Assembly: GCF_004912275.1 (NCBI RefSeq)
Contig: NZ_STGY01000028.1
Coordinates: 1-61,316, forward strand
Length of the DNA stretch: 61,316 nucleotides
DNA from: Glycomyces buryatensis
GTDB taxonomy: Bacteria; Actinomycetota; Actinomycetes; Mycobacteriales; Micromonosporaceae
Direction of reading: 5' to 3'
Part shown: piece by piece, positions 43,444 through 52,176 of the stretch
Layout of the letters: every line of letters starts with the position of its first letter
How positions within the stretch are numbered: the first letter of the stretch is position 1
The notes under the pieces: generated by a model
The model's input: only the letters and a program-made list of their open reading frames with translations
Databases searched by the model: none
Told to the model about the DNA's origin: nothing
Position numbers and translations under genes: made by a program

Positions 43444-44142
43444 TCACCAGCTGATGCTCTCGATTTCCTCGATGTTGGCGGCTCGCAGGTCGGGACGCCA
43501 GACCACGAGCGACACCTCGTTGCATCTAATCGAGCCGAAATCGACGTCGGTGCGGGAGTCGATGTAGGCGGCGGCCTCCGGTTCGGGGACCGCCTCGCGC
43601 GGCACCAGCACGGAGACGTGCGCGTTGTCGCGGCAGCGGTCGCCGTCGCCTCCGGCGGGGCCGAGGTTGCCGAAGGGGACGCGGGCGTCGCGCAGGCGGC
43701 GCCGCAGTTCGAGCAGGGCCGGGTTCGGGAAGCCGCGGACGTAGAGGCCGCCGCGTGAGCCGCCGAGGCCCCTGAAGCTCGCCGCGATCGGGCCGAGCCC
43801 TTCGACGGCGCGCTTGAGCTGGCCGAGGTAGTGGTCGATCTGGTGCTGCGGCACCGTGTCCTGGAAGCCCTCCACGCTGCGCACCGTCATATGCAGGTCG
43901 CTCGGGGCGTAGTTCAGGTGAGCGCCACGGCAGAGAGCGGCGATGGCCGCGGACTCTTCGGCGATCCGCTCGCCGAAGGGCCCTTCGAGCCGGACCACGA
44001 GGCTGAGCCCGAAGCGCGATTCGCCGTCGCGCGGAATGGGATCGGGATGGAAGGTGCCGTCCCGGAAGGCGATGGAGCCCTCGGTCCACTGCTGTGCGTA
44101 GTTCGTTCGCAGGGCGGAATGGTCGGGGTCGACGATGGACAC
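43444..44142 (-). CDS. 2H phosphoesterase / 2'-5' RNA ligase-like protein
   Basis: A 232-residue protein with the two catalytic histidine motifs of the 2H superfamily: DLHMTVRS (H-x-T-x) and NAHVSVLV (H-x-S-x), about 100 residues apart. 2H proteins cleave or form 2',3'-cyclic or 2'-5' phosphodiesters in RNA or small molecules. The start ATG 44142 gives a complete domain. It stands alone between an IS scar and the cyclitol cluster and is divergent from the latter. Confidence 0.8.
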   Translation of the reverse strand: MSIVDPDHSALRTNYAQQWTEGSIAFRDGTFHPDPIPRDGESRFGLSLVVRLEGPFGERIAEESAAIAALCRGAHLNYAPSDLHMTVRSVEGFQDTVPQHQIDHYLGQLKRAVEGLGPIAASFRGLGGSRGGLYVRGFPNPALLELRRRLRDARVPFGNLGPAGGDGDRCRDNAHVSVLVPREAVPEPEAAAYIDSRTDVDFGSIRCNEVSLVVWRPDLRAANIEEIESISW

Positions 44143-44637
44143 GGAACCTCCAGGCGTGAGCGGGCCGCACGGGAGTCCTGTTGTACCAGTGCCCGCGGCG
44201 ACAGTTCTCCGGCATCGGTCGGCAAGGCTACGTCTCGTTGCCGGAAGTTGTCCGCGTTCTTTCCAATCAGAGCACGGGGCATGACCAGCGAGTGTCCACT
44301 ATTCGCAGTCGAGGTTGCGGGTTCTAGGCAAGTCGAGATTTACCCCAATAGTGGTACAAATCACTACATTACCCAGGGTAGTCACAGGCGGAACATCGCC
44401 TCCATGCGGCCACAGTCGACCCGTGTGCAATGTGGAAAATTACCGTCCGTAACCCATTGCACGCATATATCCAAGTTGGTGGATTTTGTCTTCATGCGCG
44501 GGCCAAGTCGATCATTTATGGTGGGTTTCCCGGCACGAGTTCAACGAAGGTGTTGTTCGCGGGAGAATCCACCGACAGTCCCATCCCATCTCTGCCACTG
44601 GATTTTCATACAGCAGACTACAAACCTTTGAGAGTTC
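44143..44637. promoter_or_regulatory. AT-rich 495-bp promoter region of the cyclitol operon
   Basis: This gene-free stretch between the divergent 2H gene and the cyclitol operon is clearly less GC-rich than its surroundings. It contains a TAGTG-N8-CACTA inverted repeat (44349-44366) that could be an operator. The first operon gene has only a weak ribosome-binding site (TTTGAGAG). No regulator gene is adjacent, so control of the operon comes from elsewhere. Confidence 0.45.
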
Positions 44638-45951
44638 ATGACCAAGAACAGAACAGTGCCCACATGGGTGCACTTTCCCTTGCAATCGAACACTTCTCGA
44701 TTGATTCATGTCAACGCCACCGCGAAGGGCGGCGGCGTGGCCGAACTCCTTTCCCACCTGGTCGAGTCGCAGGCATCAGCCGGACTGTCGGTCGGATGGG
44801 GCGTGATCTCGGGAAGTTCCGAATTCTTCGACCTGACCAAGCGGATCCACCACCTCCTCCACGGCAGCGGCGACGCAGGACTGCTCCAGGACGACGACCT
44901 CGCGAGCCTGTACAGGACGACCCTCCGGCCGCAGGCCGAATGGTTCGCCGACCACCTCGCGGCCGGCGATGTGGTCGTCCTGCATGATCCGCAGACGCTG
45001 GGCCTGGCCCCCGGGCTGTCGAGTCGCGGAATGCGGGTCGTCTGGCATTGCCATATCGGTTCGAAACCCGATGAGACGACGCCGCATTCGGCGGTGTGGC
45101 AATTCTTCGAGCCCTATCTGAAATACGTCGACACAGTGCTCACCAGTCGGGCCGAATTCGCCCCGACACAGGTTCCCGAGAGCAGACGGCACGTCGTATT
45201 GCCGGCCATCGCCCCGGAATCACCGAAGAATAGGGACCTGTCCGACTCGGAGGTCGACTCGCGCTTGTCCGGCATCGGATTGCTCGGGCACGAATACGCC
45301 GAATCCGAAGCGGCCGTAGAGCAGGACGGTCCCATTCCCGAATCGGCCCCGATGGTGCTACAGGTGTCCCGCTGGGATCCGCTGAAAGGAATGGCGGAGG
45401 TATTGCGCAGTCTCGAACGGCTCCCTCCCGAAGCGCATCTGGTGCTGGCCGGCCCCGAACCGAGAGAGATCACGGATGATCCCGAGGGTCTGGCGGTGCT
45501 GTCCCAGGTGCGGCGGGTCAGGGAGGCCATGCCCGATGCACTGCGAGTCCGAGCCCACCTGGTGACCATGTCGATGGCGGATCCCGAACGCAATGCGCTG
45601 CTGGTGAACGCATTGCAGCGTCGCGCCGACGTCGTCACCCAGAAGAGCCTCCAGGAGGGATTCGGTCTCACCGTCACCGAGGCGATGCTCAAGGAGCGCG
45701 CCGTCGTGGCATCGGACGTCGGTGGGATCCGGGCACAGATCCGGCACGGACGGACCGGGCTGCTGGTCCCGGCTGAGGACGATGCCGCCTTCGCCGACGC
45801 CGTCGCCGGACTGCTGCGCAAGCCCGCGCGGCGCCGGGAACTCGGCCTCGCGGCCGCGGCCGGCGCGAGGGCGAACTTCTTGATGCCGCGGCTCGTCCAC
45901 GACTACCGGCGCCTCGTCCACCCCACGCTGAACCTCCAGGAGACGACATGA
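44638..45951 (+). CDS. GT4 glycosyltransferase, trehalose-synthase (TreT)-like
   Basis: A 437-residue GT-B enzyme. LIHVNATAKGGGVAELL, VVLHDPQTLGL and WHCHIG in the N-terminal half and VSRWDPLKGMAEVL, QKSLQEGFGLTVTEAMLKE and ASDVGGIRAQI in the C-terminal half match TreT-type GT4 enzymes, which join an NDP-glucose and free glucose to trehalose. As the first gene of an operon for a cyclitol pathway, it could transfer glucose to a carbasugar, or a carbasugar to a sugar. Validamycin uses a different (GT20-type) enzyme for coupling. Its stop overlaps the next ATG (ATGA). Confidence 0.85.
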   Translation: MTKNRTVPTWVHFPLQSNTSRLIHVNATAKGGGVAELLSHLVESQASAGLSVGWGVISGSSEFFDLTKRIHHLLHGSGDAGLLQDDDLASLYRTTLRPQAEWFADHLAAGDVVVLHDPQTLGLAPGLSSRGMRVVWHCHIGSKPDETTPHSAVWQFFEPYLKYVDTVLTSRAEFAPTQVPESRRHVVLPAIAPESPKNRDLSDSEVDSRLSGIGLLGHEYAESEAAVEQDGPIPESAPMVLQVSRWDPLKGMAEVLRSLERLPPEAHLVLAGPEPREITDDPEGLAVLSQVRRVREAMPDALRVRAHLVTMSMADPERNALLVNALQRRADVVTQKSLQEGFGLTVTEAMLKERAVVASDVGGIRAQIRHGRTGLLVPAEDDAAFADAVAGLLRKPARRRELGLAAAAGARANFLMPRLVHDYRRLVHPTLNLQETT

Positions 45952-46718
45952 GCAGCGAAGCGACGACCGCCCTGATCACCGGAGGATGCGGCGCCATCGG
46001 AAGGGCCGTGGTCGAGACGCTGCTGCGCAAGGGAACCGTCGACAGCGCCATCGTCGTCGATGTCGAGAAACCGACCGCGGACCTGCCCGAAGGCGCCCGA
46101 TTCCACCGCTGCGACCTCGGGAATCCGGAGGAACTCACGGCGATTGTGGGAGAGCTGCCCTCCGAACTGTCGGTGCTGGTCAACATCATCGGCGGCGAGC
46201 GCAAGCCGCCGGTGGCCGAGGTGGCCGAAACGGCGTGGCCGCCGCCCGCGGTCTGGGACGATATCTTCGAGCTCAACGCCGCGATGGTCTACCGGGTGAC
46301 CGCGGCCCTGTCGGATCGGCTCATCCCGGGCGGCGCCGTCTGCAATGTCAGTTCGATCGCGGCGATCATGCCTTGGGTGATCTCGCCGGCGTACGGTGCG
46401 GCGAAGGCCGCGCTGGAGCATTGGAGCAATTCATTGGCCGTCCAGCTCGCCGACCGCGCCGTGCGGGTGAACACGGTTCGCCCCGGCTTCGTCTGGAGCC
46501 GCCAGTGGGAGGCGGTCTCGCGCGAGGAATTCGATCGCGTCGTCGCCGACAGGGTCCCGCTTCGCCAAGCCGGATCGCCGACGCGAACCGGTCGCGAGCA
46601 GACACCGGAGGACGTCGCCTCGGTCATCGCCTTCCTGTGCTCCCCGGACGCCTCCCACCTGACCGGTCAGTCCATCAATGTCGACGGCGGCGCCGCGCTC
46701 GTGCGCGCCGCCCGATGA
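45948..46718 (+). CDS. Short-chain dehydrogenase/reductase (operon gene 2)
   Basis: A 256-residue classical SDR. ALITGGCGAIGRAVV is the cofactor loop, NIIGGER the structural NNAG equivalent, and SSIAAIMPWVISPAYGAAKAAL has the catalytic Ser, Tyr and Lys; the C-terminus ends in GQSINVDGGAALV. A cytoplasmic NAD(P)-dependent oxidoreductase, probably acting on a cyclitol or keto-cyclitol. Coupled to the GT4 gene by a 4-bp overlap. Confidence 0.88.
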   Translation: MSSEATTALITGGCGAIGRAVVETLLRKGTVDSAIVVDVEKPTADLPEGARFHRCDLGNPEELTAIVGELPSELSVLVNIIGGERKPPVAEVAETAWPPPAVWDDIFELNAAMVYRVTAALSDRLIPGGAVCNVSSIAAIMPWVISPAYGAAKAALEHWSNSLAVQLADRAVRVNTVRPGFVWSRQWEAVSREEFDRVVADRVPLRQAGSPTRTGREQTPEDVASVIAFLCSPDASHLTGQSINVDGGAALVRAAR

Positions 46719-46737
46719 AACGGAGCCCAGCTCGAAC

Positions 46738-47919
46738 ATGACCACCGCAACGGAACCGCGATCGCACGCCTCGTTGAAACCCGCCACCGTCTTCCTCGGC
46801 TTCGCGGTCTTCGGCATGCTCTGGGGCCTGTACGCCGCCTCGATTCCGGCGATCAAGGACCAGACCGGAGCGAGCGACGGGGCCCTCGGCACGGCGATGA
46901 TGTGCGTGGCCCTCGCCGCCGCCCCGGCGATGTTCCTCACCGGGGGCCTGCTCGACCGATTCGGCCGGCCCGTCGTCATCGCCGCGACGGTCCTGTTCGC
47001 CGTCGTCGCCGCGCTGCCCGCACTCGCGGGTTCGCTGCCGATGCTCATGGTCGCGCTGCTGCTGTTCGGGCTCGGCTCCGGCGCATTCGACGTGGTGATC
47101 AACAGCATGGCCGCCACGGTGGAGGCCGAGCAGGACGTCCGGGTGATGAACCGCGCGCACGCGTTGTTCAGCGTCGGACTCATGGCGGGTGCGGTGATCA
47201 CCGGTGCCGCCAGGACGATAGGTCTCGCTCCCTGGATGCTGCTCGCCTCCGCCGGTCTCCTCGCCATTGTCGGCATCGCCGCCACCGCTCACCGCGTGCC
47301 CCGCTTCGTCACCAGGGAACGCCCCCCGGCTAAGGGGCGCAAGCGCATCGACCGCGCCGTGCTCGGCTTCGGCCTGCTCGTGGCGCTGGCGCTGCTGGTC
47401 GAGAGCGGTGTCCAGCAGTGGAGCGCGGTATTCCTCGAGGACGAGGTCGGGACCCCCGCCGCGATCTCCGGTCTGGCCCCGGCGATCTTCGCCGGTTCGA
47501 TGGTCCTCGGCAGGCTTGCCGGCCACTGGATCTCCACCCGCCTGTCCGACCGGGTCGTACTGCTCACGGCCGGTGCCGTCTCGGGCGTCGGCACGGTCGT
47601 GATCGCCGTCGCCACTTCACCGGTGCTCGCACTCGCCGGATTCGCCGTCACCGGTGCGGCGATCTCGGTCGCGGCCCCGACGGTCTACGGCCTGGTCGGG
47701 CGCCGCGCCGCCGCCGAGCGGCGCGGGGCGAGCATCGGCGCGACCTCGTCCATCGGCTATGTCGGCCTGCTGCTCGGACCGGTGATCGTCGGCCAGCTCG
47801 CCGGCGCGTTCGACCTGCGCATCGCCTTCGCCTGCCTCACCGCCGTCTCGGCGGTCCTGACCCTGACCGCGCTCTTCATCGGAGGCTCCAGAGTCGCAGC
47901 CTCCACCGGGACCGAATAA
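46738..47919 (+). CDS. MFS transporter of the cyclitol operon
   Basis: A 393-residue protein with 12 predicted helices. LTGGLLDRFGRPVVI is MFS motif A and GAFDVVINSMAATVE in the fourth/fifth helices is like the sugar/drug efflux subgroup. ATG 46738 lies 19 bp after the SDR stop; CGGAG is upstream. As the only transporter in the operon it probably exports the product, or imports a precursor. Confidence 0.85.
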   Translation: MTTATEPRSHASLKPATVFLGFAVFGMLWGLYAASIPAIKDQTGASDGALGTAMMCVALAAAPAMFLTGGLLDRFGRPVVIAATVLFAVVAALPALAGSLPMLMVALLLFGLGSGAFDVVINSMAATVEAEQDVRVMNRAHALFSVGLMAGAVITGAARTIGLAPWMLLASAGLLAIVGIAATAHRVPRFVTRERPPAKGRKRIDRAVLGFGLLVALALLVESGVQQWSAVFLEDEVGTPAAISGLAPAIFAGSMVLGRLAGHWISTRLSDRVVLLTAGAVSGVGTVVIAVATSPVLALAGFAVTGAAISVAAPTVYGLVGRRAAAERRGASIGATSSIGYVGLLLGPVIVGQLAGAFDLRIAFACLTAVSAVLTLTALFIGGSRVAASTGTE

Positions 47920-47971
47920 GCGTCCCTTCTCGTCCACACCAACCACATCGAACCCTCGATGGAGGATCAGT

Positions 47972-49183
47972 ATGGCCACCTCAGCCACCACCACGATGCG
48001 TCCCTTCCCTCCCACCGTCACGATGCCGAACCCTCCCGACTACAGCTGGAGCGTCCAGGCCCAACAGCCGGTCGACTACCAGGTCAGCATGGTCCAGGGT
48101 CTGCTGGACCCGTCCAACTCCTCGCTCGCCAGAGCCTGCGGCGCCGACGGCGTACGGAAGGTCCGCTGCCTGGTCGTCGTTGACGACGTGGTGGACGAGC
48201 TGTACGGCGACCGGTTCAGGGACTACTTCGGCGCCTGGAACATCGAGGCGGCCTGGCAGCCGGCCCCCGGCGACGAGACGGCCAAGACCCTCGAACAGGC
48301 GGTGGCGATCACCGAGGCCATGTCCGCCATGGGCATCCTGAGGCGGACCGAGAAGGTCATCGCGATCGGCGGCGGCGTGGTCATGGACGTGGTCGGGCTC
48401 GCCGCGAGCCTGTACCGGCGCGGCATTCCCTACGTCCGCATCCCCACCACCCTCATCGGGCAGGTCGACGCCGGCGTCGGCGTCAAGACCGGCGTCAACC
48501 ACGGCCACCACAAGAACCGGCTCGGCTCCTACTGCGCCCCCACCACCACCCTGATCGACACCGAGTTCCTGCGGACGGTCGAGCCCCGCCACATCAACAA
48601 CGGCATGGCCGAGATCATCAAGATGGCACTGGTCAAGGACGCCGACCTGTTCGAGCTCCTCGAGATCGCGATGCCGGTGGTCGACGCCGGCATGATGGCC
48701 GACCGCAATCCGCTGTCCATCGAGATCATCGCCCGCGCGATCGCCGGCATGCTCAGCGAGCTCGAGCCCAACCTGTGGGAGTCGGTGCTCGAACGGTCGG
48801 TCGACTACGGCCACACCTTCAGCCCGTCGCTCGAACTGCGAGCCGATCCCCCACTGCTGCACGGCGAGGCGGTCGGCGTCGACATGGCGATCTGCGTGGC
48901 GCTCGCGCACAACCGGGGCATGCTTTCCAAAGAGGACACCGATCGGGCCTTGCGATTGATGTGCGCAGCGGGACTGCCGGTCACCGACGCGGTCTTCACC
49001 GCCGAACTGGTCAGCGAGGCGCTGCGCGACGCGGTCAAACACCGCGACGGGATGCAGCGAATCCCGCTGACCACCGGCATCGGCTCGGTGCGGTTCGTCA
49101 ACGACCTGACCGACGACGAGATCGAGCGCGGCCTGGATTTCGTGTCGCAATGGGCGGCAGAGCACCGCGAGGAGACCGCCTGA
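47972..49183 (+). CDS. Sugar phosphate cyclase, 2-epi-5-epi-valiolone synthase-like (AcbC/ValA family)
   Basis: A 403-residue member of the dehydroquinate synthase superfamily. IAIGGGVVMDVVGLAAS and RIPTTLIGQVDAGVGVKTGV bind NAD and substrate, and MAEIIKMALVKD, VDYGHTFSP and LHGEAVGVDM contribute metal ligands. The GHTFSP form, instead of the HTIGHAIE of dehydroquinate synthase, and VKTGVNHGHHKNRLGSYCAP point to sedoheptulose 7-phosphate cyclases such as AcbC, ValA or related EVS/DDGS enzymes. Such an enzyme makes the C7-cyclitol ring of carbasugars. The exact product stereochemistry cannot be read by eye. GGAGG precedes the ATG. This gene defines the cluster. Confidence 0.88.
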   Translation: MATSATTTMRPFPPTVTMPNPPDYSWSVQAQQPVDYQVSMVQGLLDPSNSSLARACGADGVRKVRCLVVVDDVVDELYGDRFRDYFGAWNIEAAWQPAPGDETAKTLEQAVAITEAMSAMGILRRTEKVIAIGGGVVMDVVGLAASLYRRGIPYVRIPTTLIGQVDAGVGVKTGVNHGHHKNRLGSYCAPTTTLIDTEFLRTVEPRHINNGMAEIIKMALVKDADLFELLEIAMPVVDAGMMADRNPLSIEIIARAIAGMLSELEPNLWESVLERSVDYGHTFSPSLELRADPPLLHGEAVGVDMAICVALAHNRGMLSKEDTDRALRLMCAAGLPVTDAVFTAELVSEALRDAVKHRDGMQRIPLTTGIGSVRFVNDLTDDEIERGLDFVSQWAAEHREETA

Positions 49184-49184
49184 C

Positions 49185-50267
49185 ATGCCGACGATCGAGG
49201 CGCCGCCCGACCGTCCGGTCACCGTCTTCGACATCGGCGGCACGTATGTACGACGGGGCCGATGGCGTCCCCGCGACCCCGACCGCCTCCACGAGTACTC
49301 GAAACGGCCCTCGCCGACTCTCCGCCTCCATCCCGGCAGCACCGTCGGGGAGCTGCGGGTGCGGCTGGTGAGGGACCTGTGCGAGGCCGTCCCGATCGAG
49401 CCCGATGCGGTCGCGGGCATCTCGTTCGGGGCCGCGCTCGACCACCGCACCGGCACCGTCTACGCCTCGGCTCCAATGTGGGGGCCGCACGACGATGCCT
49501 TCGACCTCCGCGGCGCGCTCAGCCAGGGGCGTCCGGATGTCCAGTGGCACATCGTCAACGACGTCACCGCGGCGCTGCTCCACTATGCCTCCACCGATGC
49601 CTGCCGCGACCGCCGCAAGGTGCTGCTGACCACCGTCAGCACCGGCATCGCCTGTCGCACCATCGACCGCTCCACCGGCGAGATCCCGGTCGACGGCTGC
49701 GGCCTGCAGGGCGAGATCGGGCACCTGCCGTCCCGGGCCGCGATCGAAGGGAAGGCGGTGGACCTGCCTTGCGACTGCGGCGCACCGGACCACGTCGCCT
49801 CGTTCTCCTCCGGCCCCGGACTGCAGCGGATGGCCGAGGTGACGCGGGAGCGAAACCCGGAAGGATGGAAACGCTCGGCACTGTCCGCCGGTCTCGACCG
49901 CGGCGACGGCTTCGAATCGGCGCTGCGCCGGGCCCTGGACTCGGGAGACGCGGTGGCCGGGGCCCTGCTGGCGGCGGCCGCCCGGCCGCTCGCCGAGGTG
50001 CTCACCGCGGCACTGTGCCTCGACCCGACCATCGACCGCGTCGCGCTCACCGGTGGCGTGGCCACCGGACTGGGCGATCATTACCGCCGGTCGCTGGTCG
50101 ACCGGATACTGAATGCCGGGCCGTATCTGACCGGGAAGCGCGCGCCCGAGTGGATCGAGGAGCGCGTGGTCCTCTGCCGAGCGGACGAGGCGAACGGCCT
50201 CATCGGCGCAGGACTGGCGGCCCTGTCCGGCGCCGCGCGCGTCTCGGCCGAGGAGCGATCGACGTGA
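49185..50267 (+). CDS. ROK-family kinase, candidate C7-cyclitol kinase (AcbM/ValC-like)
   Basis: A 360-residue ROK protein. TVFDIGGTYVRRGRW is the ATP phosphate-1 loop, VNDVTAALLHYA contains the catalytic Asp, and GLQGEIGHLPS with PCDCGAPDHVASFSSG replaces the usual CxCGxxGCxE zinc motif in altered form. AcbM and ValC, which phosphorylate 2-epi-5-epi-valiolone or valienone at C7, are of this glucokinase type, and the position directly after the cyclase supports that role. The ATG follows the cyclase stop by one base. Confidence 0.82.
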   Translation: MPTIEAPPDRPVTVFDIGGTYVRRGRWRPRDPDRLHEYSKRPSPTLRLHPGSTVGELRVRLVRDLCEAVPIEPDAVAGISFGAALDHRTGTVYASAPMWGPHDDAFDLRGALSQGRPDVQWHIVNDVTAALLHYASTDACRDRRKVLLTTVSTGIACRTIDRSTGEIPVDGCGLQGEIGHLPSRAAIEGKAVDLPCDCGAPDHVASFSSGPGLQRMAEVTRERNPEGWKRSALSAGLDRGDGFESALRRALDSGDAVAGALLAAAARPLAEVLTAALCLDPTIDRVALTGGVATGLGDHYRRSLVDRILNAGPYLTGKRAPEWIEERVVLCRADEANGLIGAGLAALSGAARVSAEERST

Positions 50268-51424
50268 CTGCGGCCGGGACGCCCTCGCGCACCCACACCG
50301 CCGTGGTCCGCCGGGCCGATGGGGTGGCGGTCGAGCAGGTGCCGACCCCCCGGCCCGGCCCGGGAGAGCTGGTGGTGGCGCCGCTCCTGGCCGGACTGTG
50401 CGGCACCGATATCCAGATGCTGCAAGGGCTTCGCGACGACCCCGCCCCGGTCATCGGGCACGAGGGGGTGGCGCGGGTGATCGCCGCCGGCGCGGAGGTC
50501 CCAGCGGATCTCGGCGTCGGCACCCTGGTCGCAGTGAACCCGACCCATCCACACGACCCTTCGTTCCTTTTGGGGCACAACGTTGACGGCATGCTCCAGG
50601 AACGAGTCCTCATCCCCGCCACCGCGGTGCGGGCAGGCCTGGTCCTCCCGGTCGAGCCGCTGCCGGAACTCGAACTGTTCGCCCTGCTCGAACCCCTGGC
50701 GGTGATCCGGTATTCGCTGGCCCTGTTGCGAACGGCCGCCCCGGAGACATTGGTGGTGTACGGCGGGGGAACCGTGGGCCATCTCGCCGTCCGCGCCGCG
50801 GCGCGCTGGCTCGGACCCGAGGTCGAGACGGTACTGGTGCACCGCTCCGATGCCGGAGCCGAGTGGAGCCGTTCGCGGCCTTACGGTCCCGCTACCGTGC
50901 TCGGTCCCCGCGAGGGCGGCGGCGCCGCCGTGGCGGCGGCGGTCGGCGGTCGGCGGAGCGCGGTCGTGATCGCCACTCCCCGCGACGCGACCATCGAATG
51001 CCTCGAGTCGGTCCTGAAACACCTTCCAGAGGTGGCGATGATCGACCTGATCGGCGGCCTGCCGCCCGGGGCCCGCACCCCGCTCCTGCCCGGGGCCGAC
51101 CTGGTCTCGATCCGCGCCGCCAATCATGCGGGCAGCCCCGATCCCGGCCGCGCCTCCGAGTGCGGAACGTCGGAGGGCTTCAACGTCCGGCTGACCGGGC
51201 ACCGCGGCGTCGCCAACCGCCATCTGACCGCGGCGGCGGCAGAGCTTTCCGAAGCCCCGGAACGATACCGGGACCTCGTCACGCATACCACCGGCCTCGA
51301 AGCAGCGGCCCGGATCATGGACCGAGTTCAGCACGGCCGGGGCAGAACCGTCGACGGCGCCCGGCTGGTCAAACTCGCCGTCCGCATCCAACCTGAAGCC
51401 GAACCGTCATGGGAGGACCGATGA
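50264..51424 (+). CDS. MDR (zinc alcohol dehydrogenase-like) cyclitol dehydrogenase
   Basis: A 386-residue medium-chain dehydrogenase. GLCGTDIQML and GHEGVARV contain the catalytic zinc ligands (Cys, His-Glu), and VVYGGGTVGHLAVRAA is the cofactor loop. The four-cysteine structural-zinc lobe is absent. The GTG start overlaps the kinase stop (GTGA), indicating tight coupling. A similar MDR enzyme (AcbL) is present in the acarbose pathway. Here it could oxidise or reduce a cyclitol 7-phosphate. Confidence 0.85.
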   Translation: MTAAGTPSRTHTAVVRRADGVAVEQVPTPRPGPGELVVAPLLAGLCGTDIQMLQGLRDDPAPVIGHEGVARVIAAGAEVPADLGVGTLVAVNPTHPHDPSFLLGHNVDGMLQERVLIPATAVRAGLVLPVEPLPELELFALLEPLAVIRYSLALLRTAAPETLVVYGGGTVGHLAVRAAARWLGPEVETVLVHRSDAGAEWSRSRPYGPATVLGPREGGGAAVAAAVGGRRSAVVIATPRDATIECLESVLKHLPEVAMIDLIGGLPPGARTPLLPGADLVSIRAANHAGSPDPGRASECGTSEGFNVRLTGHRGVANRHLTAAAAELSEAPERYRDLVTHTTGLEAAARIMDRVQHGRGRTVDGARLVKLAVRIQPEAEPSWEDR

Positions 51425-52176
51425 CACAGCACAGCAGCAAGCCGACCCGGGCACTGGTCGTGGGCGGGTCGACCGGCATCGGCCGCGGCATCGCCGACGC
51501 CTGGGCCCGGTCGGGGGCCACGACGACCGTCATGAGCCGCACCGCACCCGCCGGCGCGGGCGCCGACCTGCTCTCCTGGGAACCACTGGACCTGACCGAC
51601 ACCGCCGAATCCCGTGCGCGACTGCGCGAATCGGCGGCCGACGGCCTTGACACCGTCTGCTACTCGGCCGTCTTCTACGGTGACCGGCGCGCGCTGATAG
51701 GAGAGGTGGACGAGGCCGAATGGCGCCGCCAGCTGGAGGTGAACCTGAACGGGCTCTGGCTCACCCTCACCGCGGTGCTGCCCGCGCTTCGCCAGGCGTC
51801 CCCCGGCTTGTTCGTGGGCGTGTCGTCGGAGGTGGTCTACAACGGCGGCCCCGGGCGGTCCGGGTACGCGGCGACGAAGGCCGCCGCCGCCGCACTGCTC
51901 GAATCGGTGGCGCAGGAGGAGAACGAGGAGGCGGTCCGCATCGTGCAGGTGCTCCCCGCCGGCATGGTGGACACGCCCGGCATTCGCCGCCGCCGAGCGG
52001 CCGACTTCGATTACGGCGATTACATGCGGCCCGAGCATTTCGGCGCGGCGGCGAGCGAACTCCTCGCCACCCGCGGCGCCGGCCGGCACGGCGACGCCCT
52101 CATGGTCGACGCGCGGGGCGACTGGCGTTCGACCCGCGAACACCGCCCGGAATCGCAGTCGAGAGCCCTGGCCTGA
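51421..52176 (+). CDS. Short-chain dehydrogenase/reductase (operon gene 7)
   Basis: A 251-residue SDR: ALVVGGSTGIGRGIADAW (cofactor loop), LEVNLNGLWLTLTA, SSEVVYNGGPGRSGYAATKAA (Ser, Tyr, Lys). It is divergent from the first SDR of the operon, so the two probably act at different steps. Comparable to AcbN in role, as a second cyclitol oxidoreductase. ATG 51421 overlaps the MDR stop (ATGA). Confidence 0.87.
   Translation: MTQHSSKPTRALVVGGSTGIGRGIADAWARSGATTTVMSRTAPAGAGADLLSWEPLDLTDTAESRARLRESAADGLDTVCYSAVFYGDRRALIGEVDEAEWRRQLEVNLNGLWLTLTAVLPALRQASPGLFVGVSSEVVYNGGPGRSGYAATKAAAAALLESVAQEENEEAVRIVQVLPAGMVDTPGIRRRRAADFDYGDYMRPEHFGAAASELLATRGAGRHGDALMVDARGDWRSTREHRPESQSRALA

Noticed and set aside
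49262..50263. Upstream in-frame extension of the MDR dehydrogenase
   Set aside because: It lies within the ROK kinase gene and is Arg/Pro/Gly-rich; the GTG at 50264 with a GTGA overlap gives the normal dehydrogenase N-terminus.
51720..52175. In-frame extension before the TIM-barrel isomerase
   Set aside because: Out-of-frame reading of the SDR gene; the ATG at 52176 gives a correct N-terminus and TGATG coupling.
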